A stretch of 64,000 bases of DNA from Deltaproteobacteria bacterium ADurb.Bin207 (GTDB lineage Bacteria; Myxococcota_A; Polyangia; Polyangiales; Polyangiaceae): NCBI GenBank assembly GCA_002070115.1, contig MWCO01000018.1, positions 21,977 to 85,976 of the forward strand. The letters run 5' to 3'. Under the pieces are notes generated by a model, which did not search any database, was not told the origin of the DNA, and was given only the letters and a program-made list of their open reading frames with translations. The position numbers were made by a program, and so were the translations under genes. Below are positions 8,622 through 16,661 of the stretch, piece after piece. Numbering within the stretch: position 1 is the first letter of the stretch; each line of letters opens with the position of its first letter.

Positions 8622-9074
8622 ATGTGGCGTGGATATTGGTATGTAGGATTGATGTTTGGCTTGGGGATGGGTGGGGGGAGTGCGTGTTCTTCACCGGATC
8701 CGGATAGTGTATCGTGTGGGCCGGCGCGTCCGACGTTTCGGTTGTTGGTGGATACGGAGCAGGGAATGGTCCCGGAGGACATTCGGCTTCGGGTACGATT
8801 TGGAAGTGGGGAGGAGCAGTTCGAGCTGGGGGGGACAGAGGATCACAAGGCGATTTTTTGTGAGGTGGACAGGGGATCGCCAACGGCGGCTGGGCCAATC
8901 GTACAGTTGATTTGCGATATGTGGACCGATGGTGCCGCGACGATTTGGATATCGGCAAGTGGATTTGTGGATGTCCATCGGGATCTCGAAGCTGTTCGCG
9001 ATCCGCATTGTGGGCTACGTATGTCGGAGGTGCGGGTTACGTTGGTTCACGACTCTGAGCAAGACGGAAGATAG
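8622..9074 (+). CDS. Small lipoprotein, function unknown
   Basis: A 150-residue protein with a short hydrophobic leader ending in GGSAC, a plausible lipobox (Cys about 22). The mature part has paired cysteines (SCGP, FCEV, LICDM, HCGL) that could form disulfides, and beta-rich segments such as FRLLVDTEQGMVP and LRVRFGSGEEQFELGG; a small Ig-like or carbohydrate-binding fold is possible but not shown. It follows the propeller lipoprotein gene after 123 bases on the same strand and is convergent with the nucleotidase gene. Confidence 0.65.
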   Translation: MWRGYWYVGLMFGLGMGGGSACSSPDPDSVSCGPARPTFRLLVDTEQGMVPEDIRLRVRFGSGEEQFELGGTEDHKAIFCEVDRGSPTAAGPIVQLICDMWTDGAATIWISASGFVDVHRDLEAVRDPHCGLRMSEVRVTLVHDSEQDGR

Positions 9075-9088
9075 CTATCCGTATTCGG

Positions 9089-9679
9089 TTAGTGTGGATC
9101 TTGGCGGGACGATGGTGAATCGAGCAGTTGAGCGGTGAGGGCGACGATTTCGTTCCAGTCTCGAGCGGGCAGACCTGGAGCGTCATGGTTCCAAGGTCGA
9201 ACGACGCGGATGGCGGGGCGCTGTGTGGCTGTCCATGCTTGCAACTGCGCTGGGGAGTCATCGATGAGTAGGTGACCGCAAAACAGGGTCTTGTCGGTGA
9301 TGTGGGCGATATCGTGGTGGGGAGCGCCGGTATGATGCTCGAGCCATTGCGAGCGTTCGTGAGACCAGGTTGGGTTGGGAGCAAACGGGGTGGTGACGAA
9401 CACGACGCGTCCGAGTTGGCGCAAGCGATGGACTCCTTCGATGGCGTAGGGGTAAGGGGGCAGCGAGCGGACGAAGTCTGGTTGTGTGAGGACATCATGG
9501 GCGACGGTCCATAGTTCACCCAGGGTACTTTTCAGGTCGAAGCGTTGGACGTCTTCGGGAAAGAACCGTTTGCCGGTTCTTTGGTGAACGGCGTCGAGAA
9601 CGGCTTGAACGAGGTCAGCGAGGACGCCGTCGACATCGAGGCCGATAACGGGTTGTGGATGAATCATGCTGAGGGACAC
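9089..9679 (-). CDS. HAD-family 5'(3')-deoxyribonucleotidase-like protein (NT5C type)
   Basis: A 196-residue cytoplasmic phosphatase of the HAD superfamily. Motif I is GLDVDGVLADLV with the nucleophile and acid/base Asp pair; motif II is VVFVTTPF; a basic residue in the middle corresponds to motif III; motif IV is LLIDDSPAQL. The D-x-D-G-V-x-A-D form and short cap match the NT5C group that dephosphorylates deoxynucleoside monophosphates. ATG at 9679 or 9667 could be the start. It is convergent with the lipoprotein gene and divergent from the HdrC-SdhA operon. Confidence 0.8.
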   Translation of the reverse strand: MSLSMIHPQPVIGLDVDGVLADLVQAVLDAVHQRTGKRFFPEDVQRFDLKSTLGELWTVAHDVLTQPDFVRSLPPYPYAIEGVHRLRQLGRVVFVTTPFAPNPTWSHERSQWLEHHTGAPHHDIAHITDKTLFCGHLLIDDSPAQLQAWTATQRPAIRVVRPWNHDAPGLPARDWNEIVALTAQLLDSPSSRQDPH

Positions 9680-9958
9680 GGTGAGCGAGGAAGCAGCATC
9701 TAGTCGATGGGAATATTGTTAGTCGAGGCTAATCATCGATAGGCAGACCAAAGGAAAAGGAAGGCAAAAGCAATGATCAGTGGCTTGCCGACGTCTTGTG
9801 ATTGAAGTAACGAAAAAGAGTCCTTGGCGCATGTGGATCGTCAGCTTGAATCTCAATGAGGATTGGGCGACAGGATGACGGATTCGTGGCGCGAAGAGGA
9901 GAGACTCATGAGGCATGGGTTCGCTCCGGGACGGATTTGTAGTCATTGGGAGGATCAG

Positions 9959-10366
9959 ATGCGTATTCTCATCAACGGTCGCACGGTGGACGAGGACTTC
10001 ATCGAGCGCGTCGAGGAGATCAGCGAGCAGAACATCAAGCGTTGCATGCAATGCGGCACGTGTTCGGCGTCATGTCCGATGGAAGCGGACATGGATTTAT
10101 CGCCGCGCGTGGTGATGCATTTTACGCAGATGGGTTTGCGCGACGTGGTGCAGGGTGCGAATACGGTTTGGATTTGCGCTTCTTGCCATACGTGCGAGGC
10201 GCGCTGTCCTCGAGGGGTCGATCTGCCGAAGATCATGGAGGCCATTCGGCTACTGACGCTTCGTAAGAACAAGGATGCGGTCGATCCGAGGCAGCTCGAG
10301 GCGACGGTCATTGATGAAGCTCCGCAAGCGGCGATGGTTGGCTGTTTTCGCAAACTCACGGCATGA
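9959..10366 (+). CDS. HdrC-like 2[4Fe-4S] subunit of an SdhAB/HdrBC-type complex
   Basis: A 135-residue iron-sulfur protein with two CxxCxxCxxxCP clusters: CMQCGTCSASCP and CASCHTCEARCP, each ligating one [4Fe-4S] cluster as in heterodisulfide reductase subunit C. GGGAGG seven bases before ATG 9959 decides the start over an in-frame ATG at 9863. It overlaps the next gene by four bases. HdrC normally carries electrons to the CCG-domain protein HdrB, which is encoded next, and both precede SdhB- and SdhA-type genes, so all four probably form one enzyme. Confidence 0.85.
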   Translation: MRILINGRTVDEDFIERVEEISEQNIKRCMQCGTCSASCPMEADMDLSPRVVMHFTQMGLRDVVQGANTVWICASCHTCEARCPRGVDLPKIMEAIRLLTLRKNKDAVDPRQLEATVIDEAPQAAMVGCFRKLTA

Positions 10367-11265
10367 GGCATTCGATGAAAGTAAGCTACTATCCTGGCTG
10401 TACGCTCAAGACCAAGGCGCGCAATCTCGAGGACACGGCGATCGGAGCGTTGGCGGTATTGGGGGTCGAGCTTGTCGAATTGCCGCGATGGAACTGTTGT
10501 GGGGCGGTGACATCGCTAGCACAAGACGATCTTCTGCATATGTTGGCGCCGGTTCGTGACTTGATTCGTGCAAAAGAACAAGGAAGCGACAAGCTCGTGA
10601 CCATCTGTTCGATGTGTTACAACACGTTGGCTCGGGCGAATTTGCTGATGCGCAACGATGCGGAGAAGCGCGATGCGCTCAATCGGTTCATGGACGAGGA
10701 GCCGGATTATGCAGGCGAGGTGGAGGTTATCCATTTGCTCAACTTCATTCGGGATGAAGTCGGATGGGATAAACTTCGCGCGGCGGTCAGGCGTCCGTTG
10801 ACTGGCTTGCGGGTGGCGCCTTACTACGGATGCACGTTGGTACGGCCCGCGGAAGTGGCGATCGAGCCAGCGGTGGACGCTACGGTGTTCGAAAAATTCA
10901 TCGAAGCCTTGGGCGCACAGCTCGTCCACAATCCCGGCGCGTTCGACTGTTGCGGTTCCTACCAAATCCTGAGCCATCCTAAACAAGCGCTCGCGGCTTC
11001 CGCCGAGTTGCTCGGAAAAGCCAAAAACAAGGGAGCCGATGTGCTCGCCTTGAGTTGTCCGTTGTGTGATTACAATCTCGGAAAACGGCAAAACGAACTC
11101 GTGGCCGATCACGGTCTCGAATCCAAACTACCGACGATCTACTTCACACAATTGCTTGCCGTGGCATTGGGGCTCGATTCGTCCCTTTGCCACTTCGAAC
11201 TCAATCATGAGGGAACGCGTTCCCTGCTCGAAGAGCGAAACCTGATTTCGACGGTTGCTGTTTGA
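10363..11265 (+). CDS. HdrB/SdhE-like subunit with two CCG domains
   Basis: A 300-residue protein with two cysteine-rich CCG modules. First: YYPGCTL, WNCCGA and CSMCYNTL; second: YYGCTLVRP, FDCCGS and CPLCDYNL. Such modules bind noncubane [4Fe-4S] clusters in HdrB, and in SdhE/MfrE subunits of non-classical succinate dehydrogenases or methylmenaquinol:fumarate reductases they replace the membrane anchor. Start ATG 10363 overlaps the upstream stop (ATGA); ATG 10375 is equally plausible. It probably accepts or donates electrons from a quinone or thiol and passes them to the SdhB-type subunit. Confidence 0.85.
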   Translation: MRHSMKVSYYPGCTLKTKARNLEDTAIGALAVLGVELVELPRWNCCGAVTSLAQDDLLHMLAPVRDLIRAKEQGSDKLVTICSMCYNTLARANLLMRNDAEKRDALNRFMDEEPDYAGEVEVIHLLNFIRDEVGWDKLRAAVRRPLTGLRVAPYYGCTLVRPAEVAIEPAVDATVFEKFIEALGAQLVHNPGAFDCCGSYQILSHPKQALAASAELLGKAKNKGADVLALSCPLCDYNLGKRQNELVADHGLESKLPTIYFTQLLAVALGLDSSLCHFELNHEGTRSLLEERNLISTVAV

Positions 11266-11352
11266 TGGTTTTGCTGGCGCTTCGATGGAGTGTCAGCGAG
11301 CTTGGGTACCACCATCCCCGGGGTGGGGTGAGAGCTTGAACGAGAGGTCTAG

Positions 11353-12129
11353 ATGAGCACCACTGCACCGATTGGCGAGGACAAAATTGTTGCCAAGGTT
11401 ACCTCGAAGCACGTGCCAATCTACGTGATGGGCAAGCGCTATGACGTGCCCGACTCCCTCACCATCATGAAGGCGATGGAGTATGCGGGATACAAGTTCA
11501 TCCGAGGCTGTGGATGCCGTGGCGGCATCTGTGGCGCCTGCGGAACCGTGTACAAAAAACCAGATGACTACAAGATCCATGTCGGGCTTGCGTGTCAGAC
11601 GGTGGTGCAAGAGGGAATGCATCTCACGCAAATCCCGTTCTATCCCGCGACTCGAACCGTCTTCGATTACGAACAGACTCCTGCCGTAGCCGAGGCCGTT
11701 TTCAAGGCCTATCCGGAACTGTTTCGCTGTGTGGCCTGCAATGCTTGCACGAAAATCTGCCCGATGGACGTGCCCGTCATGGACTACGTGGCCGCCATCA
11801 AAAGAGGCGACTTCGAAAAGGCCACAGAGCTTTCTTTCGACTGCATTCAATGTGGCCTTTGTGCGTCACGCTGCATGGCCGAAATGGCGCAGTATCACAT
11901 CGCCCAGATGGTTCGTCGGATTTACGGGGGCAAGATCAAGCCCAAGGCAACCCATCTTGCCGTGATGGTCGATAACGTCAAAGCCGGGAAGTTCAAAGAC
12001 GGTCTCGAACAACTCAAAAAAGCCGATGTAGCCACACTAAAACAACTTTATATGTCTAAGGACGCTCGCGAAATCGAACCGAATATGTCCGAGGACGAGT
12101 GGGTTCCCACCAACAACGCATACCTCTGA
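11353..12129 (+). CDS. sdhB: Succinate dehydrogenase/fumarate reductase iron-sulfur subunit
   Basis: A 258-residue SdhB/FrdB-type protein. The N-terminal plant-type ferredoxin domain has the [2Fe-2S] ligands in CGCRGGICGACG and a later Cys (LACQT). The C-terminal part has CVACNACTKICP for a [4Fe-4S] cluster and CIQCGLCASRC for the third cluster. A GAGAGG site precedes ATG 11353. About 88 bases separate it from the HdrB-like gene, including a GC-rich hairpin near 11312-11330 without a T-run. It links the flavoprotein to the HdrBC-like subunits. Whether the enzyme runs as succinate dehydrogenase or fumarate reductase cannot be read from sequence. Confidence 0.88.
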   Translation: MSTTAPIGEDKIVAKVTSKHVPIYVMGKRYDVPDSLTIMKAMEYAGYKFIRGCGCRGGICGACGTVYKKPDDYKIHVGLACQTVVQEGMHLTQIPFYPATRTVFDYEQTPAVAEAVFKAYPELFRCVACNACTKICPMDVPVMDYVAAIKRGDFEKATELSFDCIQCGLCASRCMAEMAQYHIAQMVRRIYGGKIKPKATHLAVMVDNVKAGKFKDGLEQLKKADVATLKQLYMSKDAREIEPNMSEDEWVPTNNAYL

Positions 12130-12142
12130 GGAGTGATTGGTC

Positions 12143-13816
12143 ATGCCTTACCCGCAAGCTTTGAAAGAACTCATCAAGAAGGTGGAGGCAACTCGTCCCG
12201 AGCGCGTGGCGCGAAAAAAGAAGGGTGAAGAAGTTCCCTTCATGTCGCTCGACGAACGAGCGGCCACGTTGCAATTTCACCCGGATGTGAAAGAGGAAGG
12301 GCGTCGCGCATTGCTCGTCGGACCGAGCAAAGGATATCGCCTCGCCCATGAATACGCGGATCTGCTCGAAGCAATGCCCCGCGTAGACCCGGACAAAGTC
12401 GACCTTTCCACCCCACATATCGAAACAGATGTCCTCGTGATTGGAGGTGGAGGCGCTGGCACCGCGGCTGCTCTTCTCGCTCAAGAGCAGGGAGCCAAAG
12501 TCCTTGTCGCCACCAAACTCCGTCACGGTGATGCCAACACCATGATGGCCGAAGGGGGCATTCAAGGATGCTCCAAGGGACACAAAGACTCGCCTTACTA
12601 TCATTACCTCGACGTCATGGGGGGCGGCCACTTCGTCAACGTCCCGGAACTCGTGGAAACCCTCGTTACGGAAGCTCCTGATGTTCTCCAATGGCTCGAG
12701 CACCTCGGCATGAACTTCTCCAAGTTCCCCGATGGACGTCTCAAGACCATGCACGGTGGTGGCACCTCGCGAAAACGGATGCATTACGCCGCCGATATCA
12801 CCGGCGCCGAAATCATGCGCACGATTCGCGACGAGGCTCGTAATCGCGCCGCAGATATCACGGTCCTCGAGTTCTCGCCCGCGGTCGAACTCATCCTCGA
12901 CGATCAGGGCAAGTGTGCTGGTGCTTTGCTATACAATATGGAGACCGAAGAGTACTTGGTCGTGCGCGCCAAAGCGGTTGTGATGGCGACGGGCGGCAGC
13001 GGGCGTTTGCATGTCCAGTCCTTCATGACGACCAACCATTACGGCGCCACCTTCGATGGTGTGGTGATGGCGTATCGTGCCGGGGTGCCCGTTTGCTTCT
13101 TGCACACGATTCAATATCACCCGACCGGGGTCGTATTCCCTGAGCAGGCCGAAGGTATCCTCATCACTGAAAAATTCCGCGGTATTGGAGCCAACCTCGT
13201 CAATGTGGAAGGCAATCAATTCGTCAATGAGCGCGAACCGCGCGATGTCGAAGCCGCGGCCATCATCAAGGAGTGTACGAAAAAGGGACTTGGCGTGCCT
13301 ACGCCCACTGGCCGCTTCGGCGTGTGGCTCGACTCTCCGATGATCGAAGACCTTCATGGTCCGGGAACCGTGGAAAAGGAGTTCCCTGGCAAGCATATCC
13401 TTTACGAACGTTTCGGTATCGATATCTCCAAAGAGCCCATGCTCATTTACCCCACGCTCCATTATCAAAACGGTGGACTCGAATACCAATCCGACGGCTC
13501 GACCCGTATCGCTGGGTTGTACGTGGCGGGAGAAGTCGGCGGTGGCGTGCATGGGGAAAACCGGCTCATGGGCAATTCCTTGCTCGACATTCTCGTGTTC
13601 GGCCGACTCGCTGGTGCGGCCGCGGGGGTGTACGCAAAAGCAAAAGGGGCTTCCCTAGGAAAACTATCCCTGGACCACGTTCGTGTCTTCACCAAAGAAC
13701 TTCAAGAAAGCAAGGTAGGAGCCGACCGAGTCTCTCCCTTGTTGCTCCCGGACTATACGCTTCTGGATACCAAATCCCGCCAGCTCACCAGCCACTACGT
13801 TGGCAGTCTGAGATAG
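12143..13816 (+). CDS. sdhA: Succinate dehydrogenase/fumarate reductase flavoprotein subunit
   Basis: A 557-residue FAD protein. The dinucleotide-binding motif VLVIGGGGAGTAAALLA is near residue 95. Counterparts of the active site are HGGGTSRKRMHY, the HTIQYHPTG segment, EKFRGIGANLVN, NEREPRDVEA (catalytic Arg region) and LHYQNGGL, with GENRLMGNSLLDI near the FAD. An unusual N-terminal extension of about 90 residues precedes the FAD domain, longer than in classical SdhA. A GAGGAG site decides ATG 12143 over an in-frame TTG at 12137. No membrane-anchor SdhC/D gene follows; the next gene is convergent, so the HdrBC-like proteins presumably supply the electron acceptor or donor side. Confidence 0.9.
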   Translation: MPYPQALKELIKKVEATRPERVARKKKGEEVPFMSLDERAATLQFHPDVKEEGRRALLVGPSKGYRLAHEYADLLEAMPRVDPDKVDLSTPHIETDVLVIGGGGAGTAAALLAQEQGAKVLVATKLRHGDANTMMAEGGIQGCSKGHKDSPYYHYLDVMGGGHFVNVPELVETLVTEAPDVLQWLEHLGMNFSKFPDGRLKTMHGGGTSRKRMHYAADITGAEIMRTIRDEARNRAADITVLEFSPAVELILDDQGKCAGALLYNMETEEYLVVRAKAVVMATGGSGRLHVQSFMTTNHYGATFDGVVMAYRAGVPVCFLHTIQYHPTGVVFPEQAEGILITEKFRGIGANLVNVEGNQFVNEREPRDVEAAAIIKECTKKGLGVPTPTGRFGVWLDSPMIEDLHGPGTVEKEFPGKHILYERFGIDISKEPMLIYPTLHYQNGGLEYQSDGSTRIAGLYVAGEVGGGVHGENRLMGNSLLDILVFGRLAGAAAGVYAKAKGASLGKLSLDHVRVFTKELQESKVGADRVSPLLLPDYTLLDTKSRQLTSHYVGSLR

Positions 13817-13818
13817 CT

Positions 13819-14970
13819 TCAATCCTCAACACAGAATCTCCGTATTATCCGACTAAGGATATCGACCATAGGATCGAGGCGCGAGGCTTGCACATACTCA
13901 TCCGGTTGATGGGCCTGGGCGATGTCGCCAGGGCCCAACACGACGACGTCCATGCCAAGCCGTGCGTAATGGGGAGCTTCTGTTCCGTAGCCTGCTGAAG
14001 TCGCACGCTTTTCCGTGACTAGTTCCGCGAACTGCACGAGGGGAGACTCCGACCGGGTACACAAGGGTTCCGTTCCCGGATACAGAGCATCGATCTCGAG
14101 TTGCAGGTCATGAAAAGCAATGGCTTTTTCGATTCGTTCTCGCATCGTGGTTCGAAGACGCGTGATATCCATTCCGGGAAGCGGTCGAAGATCCATCTGC
14201 AACTCGCATTGTCCGCAAATCCGATTCGGATGATCGCCACCATGCAACGTCCCGAGATTGAGCGTGGGAATGGCCACACGAAAGTTGTCATCGCGGTGGG
14301 AAGCAAGCTCTTCGCGCCACGCGACCATGGCATTGCATACGGCGAGCATGCCATCCAGCGCGCTTGCTCCCCCCTTGGGATCGCTTGAATGGCCTGATTT
14401 ACCCGTCAGGCGCACCCGTGTCATCATCATGCCTTTGTGCATGCGGACCGGTTCGAGCGATGTTGGCTCCCCCAAAACAGCCCAACGCGCGCGTGGTTTC
14501 CCTGCTTCCACGAGCTTGTGGGCGCCGAGCATCGCGCATTCTTCATCCGCAGTAGCCACAAGGTACAGAGGTTCGCGAAGGCTATGGCGTGAGAATCGTT
14601 GAGCGGCTTCTATGGCAACGGCGAAGAAAACCTTCATGTCGGCAATGCCAAGCCCGTAGTAGCGACCGTGATCCAAGGTAAGGCGGTAGGGATCGAAGGA
14701 CCATCTTCCGTGTTCGCAGGCTACCGTATCGGCATGGCCCGCAAGCACGAGGCCGCCAGGGCCATCGCCAAGCCGCGCGATGAGATTGCTGCGGCTCGCA
14801 GCAGTACCAGATAGTGTTTGGAGTTCGATGGAGAATCCAAGATCGGATAACCAAGAAGCGAGAAGGTCAATGACACCCTGATTGCCTTCGTCTTTGGCCG
14901 GATCGAAACTGCTCGCGGAGGCGGTGGCCACGAGCGCTCGCATCATTTCGGTTCTATCGGGAGCGACCAT
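13819..14970 (-). CDS. argE: Acetylornithine deacetylase-like M20 metallopeptidase
   Basis: A 383-residue cytoplasmic dizinc hydrolase of the M20 (ArgE/DapE/ACY1) family. Metal and catalytic motifs are GHADTVACE, YGLGIADMK, TADEECAMLG, LGEPTS and the C-terminal YGTEAPHYARLG region; a dimerisation lid domain lies near residues 185-290. The GRWSFDPYRL context and GLGIADMK resemble ArgE, which hydrolyses N-acetylornithine to ornithine in arginine synthesis, but related amidohydrolases look alike. Start ATG 14970 removes an implausible Arg/His-rich extension. It is convergent with the flavoprotein gene, two bases apart, and divergent from the FGE-domain lipoprotein gene. Confidence 0.78.
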   Translation of the reverse strand: MVAPDRTEMMRALVATASASSFDPAKDEGNQGVIDLLASWLSDLGFSIELQTLSGTAASRSNLIARLGDGPGGLVLAGHADTVACEHGRWSFDPYRLTLDHGRYYGLGIADMKVFFAVAIEAAQRFSRHSLREPLYLVATADEECAMLGAHKLVEAGKPRARWAVLGEPTSLEPVRMHKGMMMTRVRLTGKSGHSSDPKGGASALDGMLAVCNAMVAWREELASHRDDNFRVAIPTLNLGTLHGGDHPNRICGQCELQMDLRPLPGMDITRLRTTMRERIEKAIAFHDLQLEIDALYPGTEPLCTRSESPLVQFAELVTEKRATSAGYGTEAPHYARLGMDVVVLGPGDIAQAHQPDEYVQASRLDPMVDILSRIIRRFCVED

Positions 14971-15110
14971 GGCGCCATGTTGGCATATTTCCCAACTTCG
15001 AGCTTTTGTTCTCCGCAACAAGAGCGGGGAAATGACTTTCCTGGTTTTGGGGTAGACTGTGGTTTGTCTATGGAATGGATGGCTGTCAGGGTACGCTCGA
15101 GGGTGATGAC

Positions 15111-16139
15111 ATGAGAGGCTATGGGCGAAGTTCGATCCGGTTGCTTCATCCTTGCATCTTGATGATGCTTTGGTTGACCTGGGCGGGACTGTCTTGTTCG
15201 CTCGACCGATCCGGGAAAAGCGCGGGCGGCATTTCCCCTCATGATGCCGCGGCACCAGAAACTGAGATACCAGACTCGGACTTCCCGATTGTGGATGTTA
15301 TGGACGATGCGCCACAGAAGGTGGATGGCCAGGCCGGCTCCAGTGGACAGGGCGACAGTGGCGTGGGTGGTAATGGACAAGCCGGTTCAAGCGTCCAGGC
15401 TGGTGCGGCTGGCAGTGCGATCGATGCGGGTATCAACGTCGTATGTCCCGACAAAGGGGGGAAGATGGTGGCTCTGCCGGGAGGCGTATGCATCGATAAA
15501 ACGGAAGTGACCCGCGCGGCCTATAGCGCCTGGCAGCCCATGGCGGTCAAGGATATGCAACCGAAGGAGTGCCAATGGAATGAGTCCGTTGAACCAGATC
15601 CACAGTGCATGAATCACCCCAAAGACGTGTGCAAAAAAGACTGCGACGAACACCCTCAGGTCTGTATCGATTGGTGTGACGCATGGTTGTTTTGCCGTTC
15701 CCATGGCAAACGGTTGTGTGGGTCATGGTCTACCGCTTCGTCGACGGACATTTTCGATGACTATGACGATGAAGAGAAGGATGTATGGTATTACGCCTGT
15801 TCATCGGGAGGCGCGAACGACTGGACCTTCGGCGATCAGGTCCCCGAACCGAGACCCTGCAATTTCGGCCACAATTCGGACTCCGGTTCCACCGTAGCCG
15901 CCGGATCGATGATGGATTGTCAATCGCCAAACCCACTATTTGCCGGCGTTTTCGATCTGACGGGCAATGCGGCGGAATGGCAAGACTCCTGTGCCGCAAG
16001 CAAGGGAAAAAAAGATGATTGCCGTTTGCGCGGCGGCTCTTATGACCGTGGAGCCCCGAGCAATCGCTGCGATTCGGAGCGGGTCGAAAAACGGGATACC
16101 GCTTCTTTCGCTACCGGATTCCGATGTTGCTGGCCCTGA
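15111..16139 (+). CDS. Lipoprotein with FGE-sulfatase (SUMF1-like) domain
   Basis: A 342-residue lipoprotein: signal peptide ending LSC (Cys about 29), a Gly/Ser-rich linker (about 75-110) and an FGE-sulfatase/SUMF1 domain (about 118-342). The domain shows MVALPGGVCIDKTEVTRAAY, WCDAWLFCRSHGKRL, FDLTGNAAEWQDS, CRLRGGSYDR and TGFRCC. Many bacterial members of this fold lack formylglycine-generating activity and are binding or structural modules; the extra Cys-rich loops here are typical of extracellular myxobacterial versions. ATG 15111 is chosen because it starts directly at the signal peptide. Confidence 0.82.
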   Translation: MRGYGRSSIRLLHPCILMMLWLTWAGLSCSLDRSGKSAGGISPHDAAAPETEIPDSDFPIVDVMDDAPQKVDGQAGSSGQGDSGVGGNGQAGSSVQAGAAGSAIDAGINVVCPDKGGKMVALPGGVCIDKTEVTRAAYSAWQPMAVKDMQPKECQWNESVEPDPQCMNHPKDVCKKDCDEHPQVCIDWCDAWLFCRSHGKRLCGSWSTASSTDIFDDYDDEEKDVWYYACSSGGANDWTFGDQVPEPRPCNFGHNSDSGSTVAAGSMMDCQSPNPLFAGVFDLTGNAAEWQDSCAASKGKKDDCRLRGGSYDRGAPSNRCDSERVEKRDTASFATGFRCCWP

Positions 16140-16197
16140 CCACCTTGCTCTTGCGATACGATGGCTGGATGTATCAAAAACGATGAGGGTGGACGTC

Positions 16198-16530
16198 ATG
16201 ACGATCCAGATTTTCGGCTCTCCCAAATGTAAACGGACGCGAGCGGCCGAACGCTTCTTCAAGGAACGAAAAATCCGCGTTCAGATGATCGATCTGGCCG
16301 AACAAAACTTGAGTCCTGGAGAGTTCGATGCCGTCAAGAATCACGTTGGACTCGAAGCGATGATCGACGCATCGAGCAAAGAATACAAAAGGCTGGGTCT
16401 GCAACATTTGAGTTTCGACTTGGAGCAGAAACTGCGGGAGCATCCGCTGCTGCTTATGACTCCCGTGGTGCGTCATGGATCGGAAGTGACGGTGGGAGCC
16501 AAACCCGATGTGTGGAAGACGTGGATCTGA
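16198..16530 (+). CDS. ArsC/Spx-family thioredoxin-fold protein
   Basis: A 110-residue protein of the ArsC/Spx superfamily: beta strand IQIFGSPKC, single catalytic-position Cys10 followed by KRTRAAERFF, central helices, and LLMTPVVRHGSEVTVG in place of the usual R-P-I/V segment. Arsenate reductases use this Cys and an Arg from the RP motif; the altered loop makes true arsenate reduction uncertain. A GAGGGTGG site favours ATG 16198, with ATG 16183 possible. It follows the FGE lipoprotein by about 60 bases and is followed by a terminator-like hairpin. Confidence 0.72.
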   Translation: MTIQIFGSPKCKRTRAAERFFKERKIRVQMIDLAEQNLSPGEFDAVKNHVGLEAMIDASSKEYKRLGLQHLSFDLEQKLREHPLLLMTPVVRHGSEVTVGAKPDVWKTWI

Positions 16531-16550
16531 TCACCGAATCCGCTATCGAC

Positions 16551-16578
16551 CCCACGGATGGAGCAATCCTTCCGTGGG
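16551..16578 (+). terminator. Probable rho-independent terminator
   Basis: CCCACGGA (16551-16558) and TCCGTGGG (16571-16578) form a perfect 8-bp stem with a 12-base loop that can pair further, followed by TTT. It lies 20 bases after the ArsC-like gene and before the convergent macroglobulin gene. The short T-run lowers certainty. Confidence 0.5.
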
Positions 16579-16661
16579 TTTCGAGATGTCTCCTTTGCGA
16601 TGTAACTATTTGATATTGTTGATAATTTAAGGAAAGCGGACGGCTGGGGAACGGTGAGGCG

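Noticed and set aside
9863..9958. Upstream start for the HdrC-like gene
   Set aside because: ATG 9959 has GGGAGG at ideal distance and matches the family start.
12056..13552. Minus-strand open frames opposite the SdhA-type gene
   Set aside because: Antisense to a strongly conserved coding gene; open by codon bias.
16605..16640. AT-rich patch after the ArsC-like gene as a promoter
   Set aside because: No -35/-10 pair with proper spacing and it lies between convergent genes.
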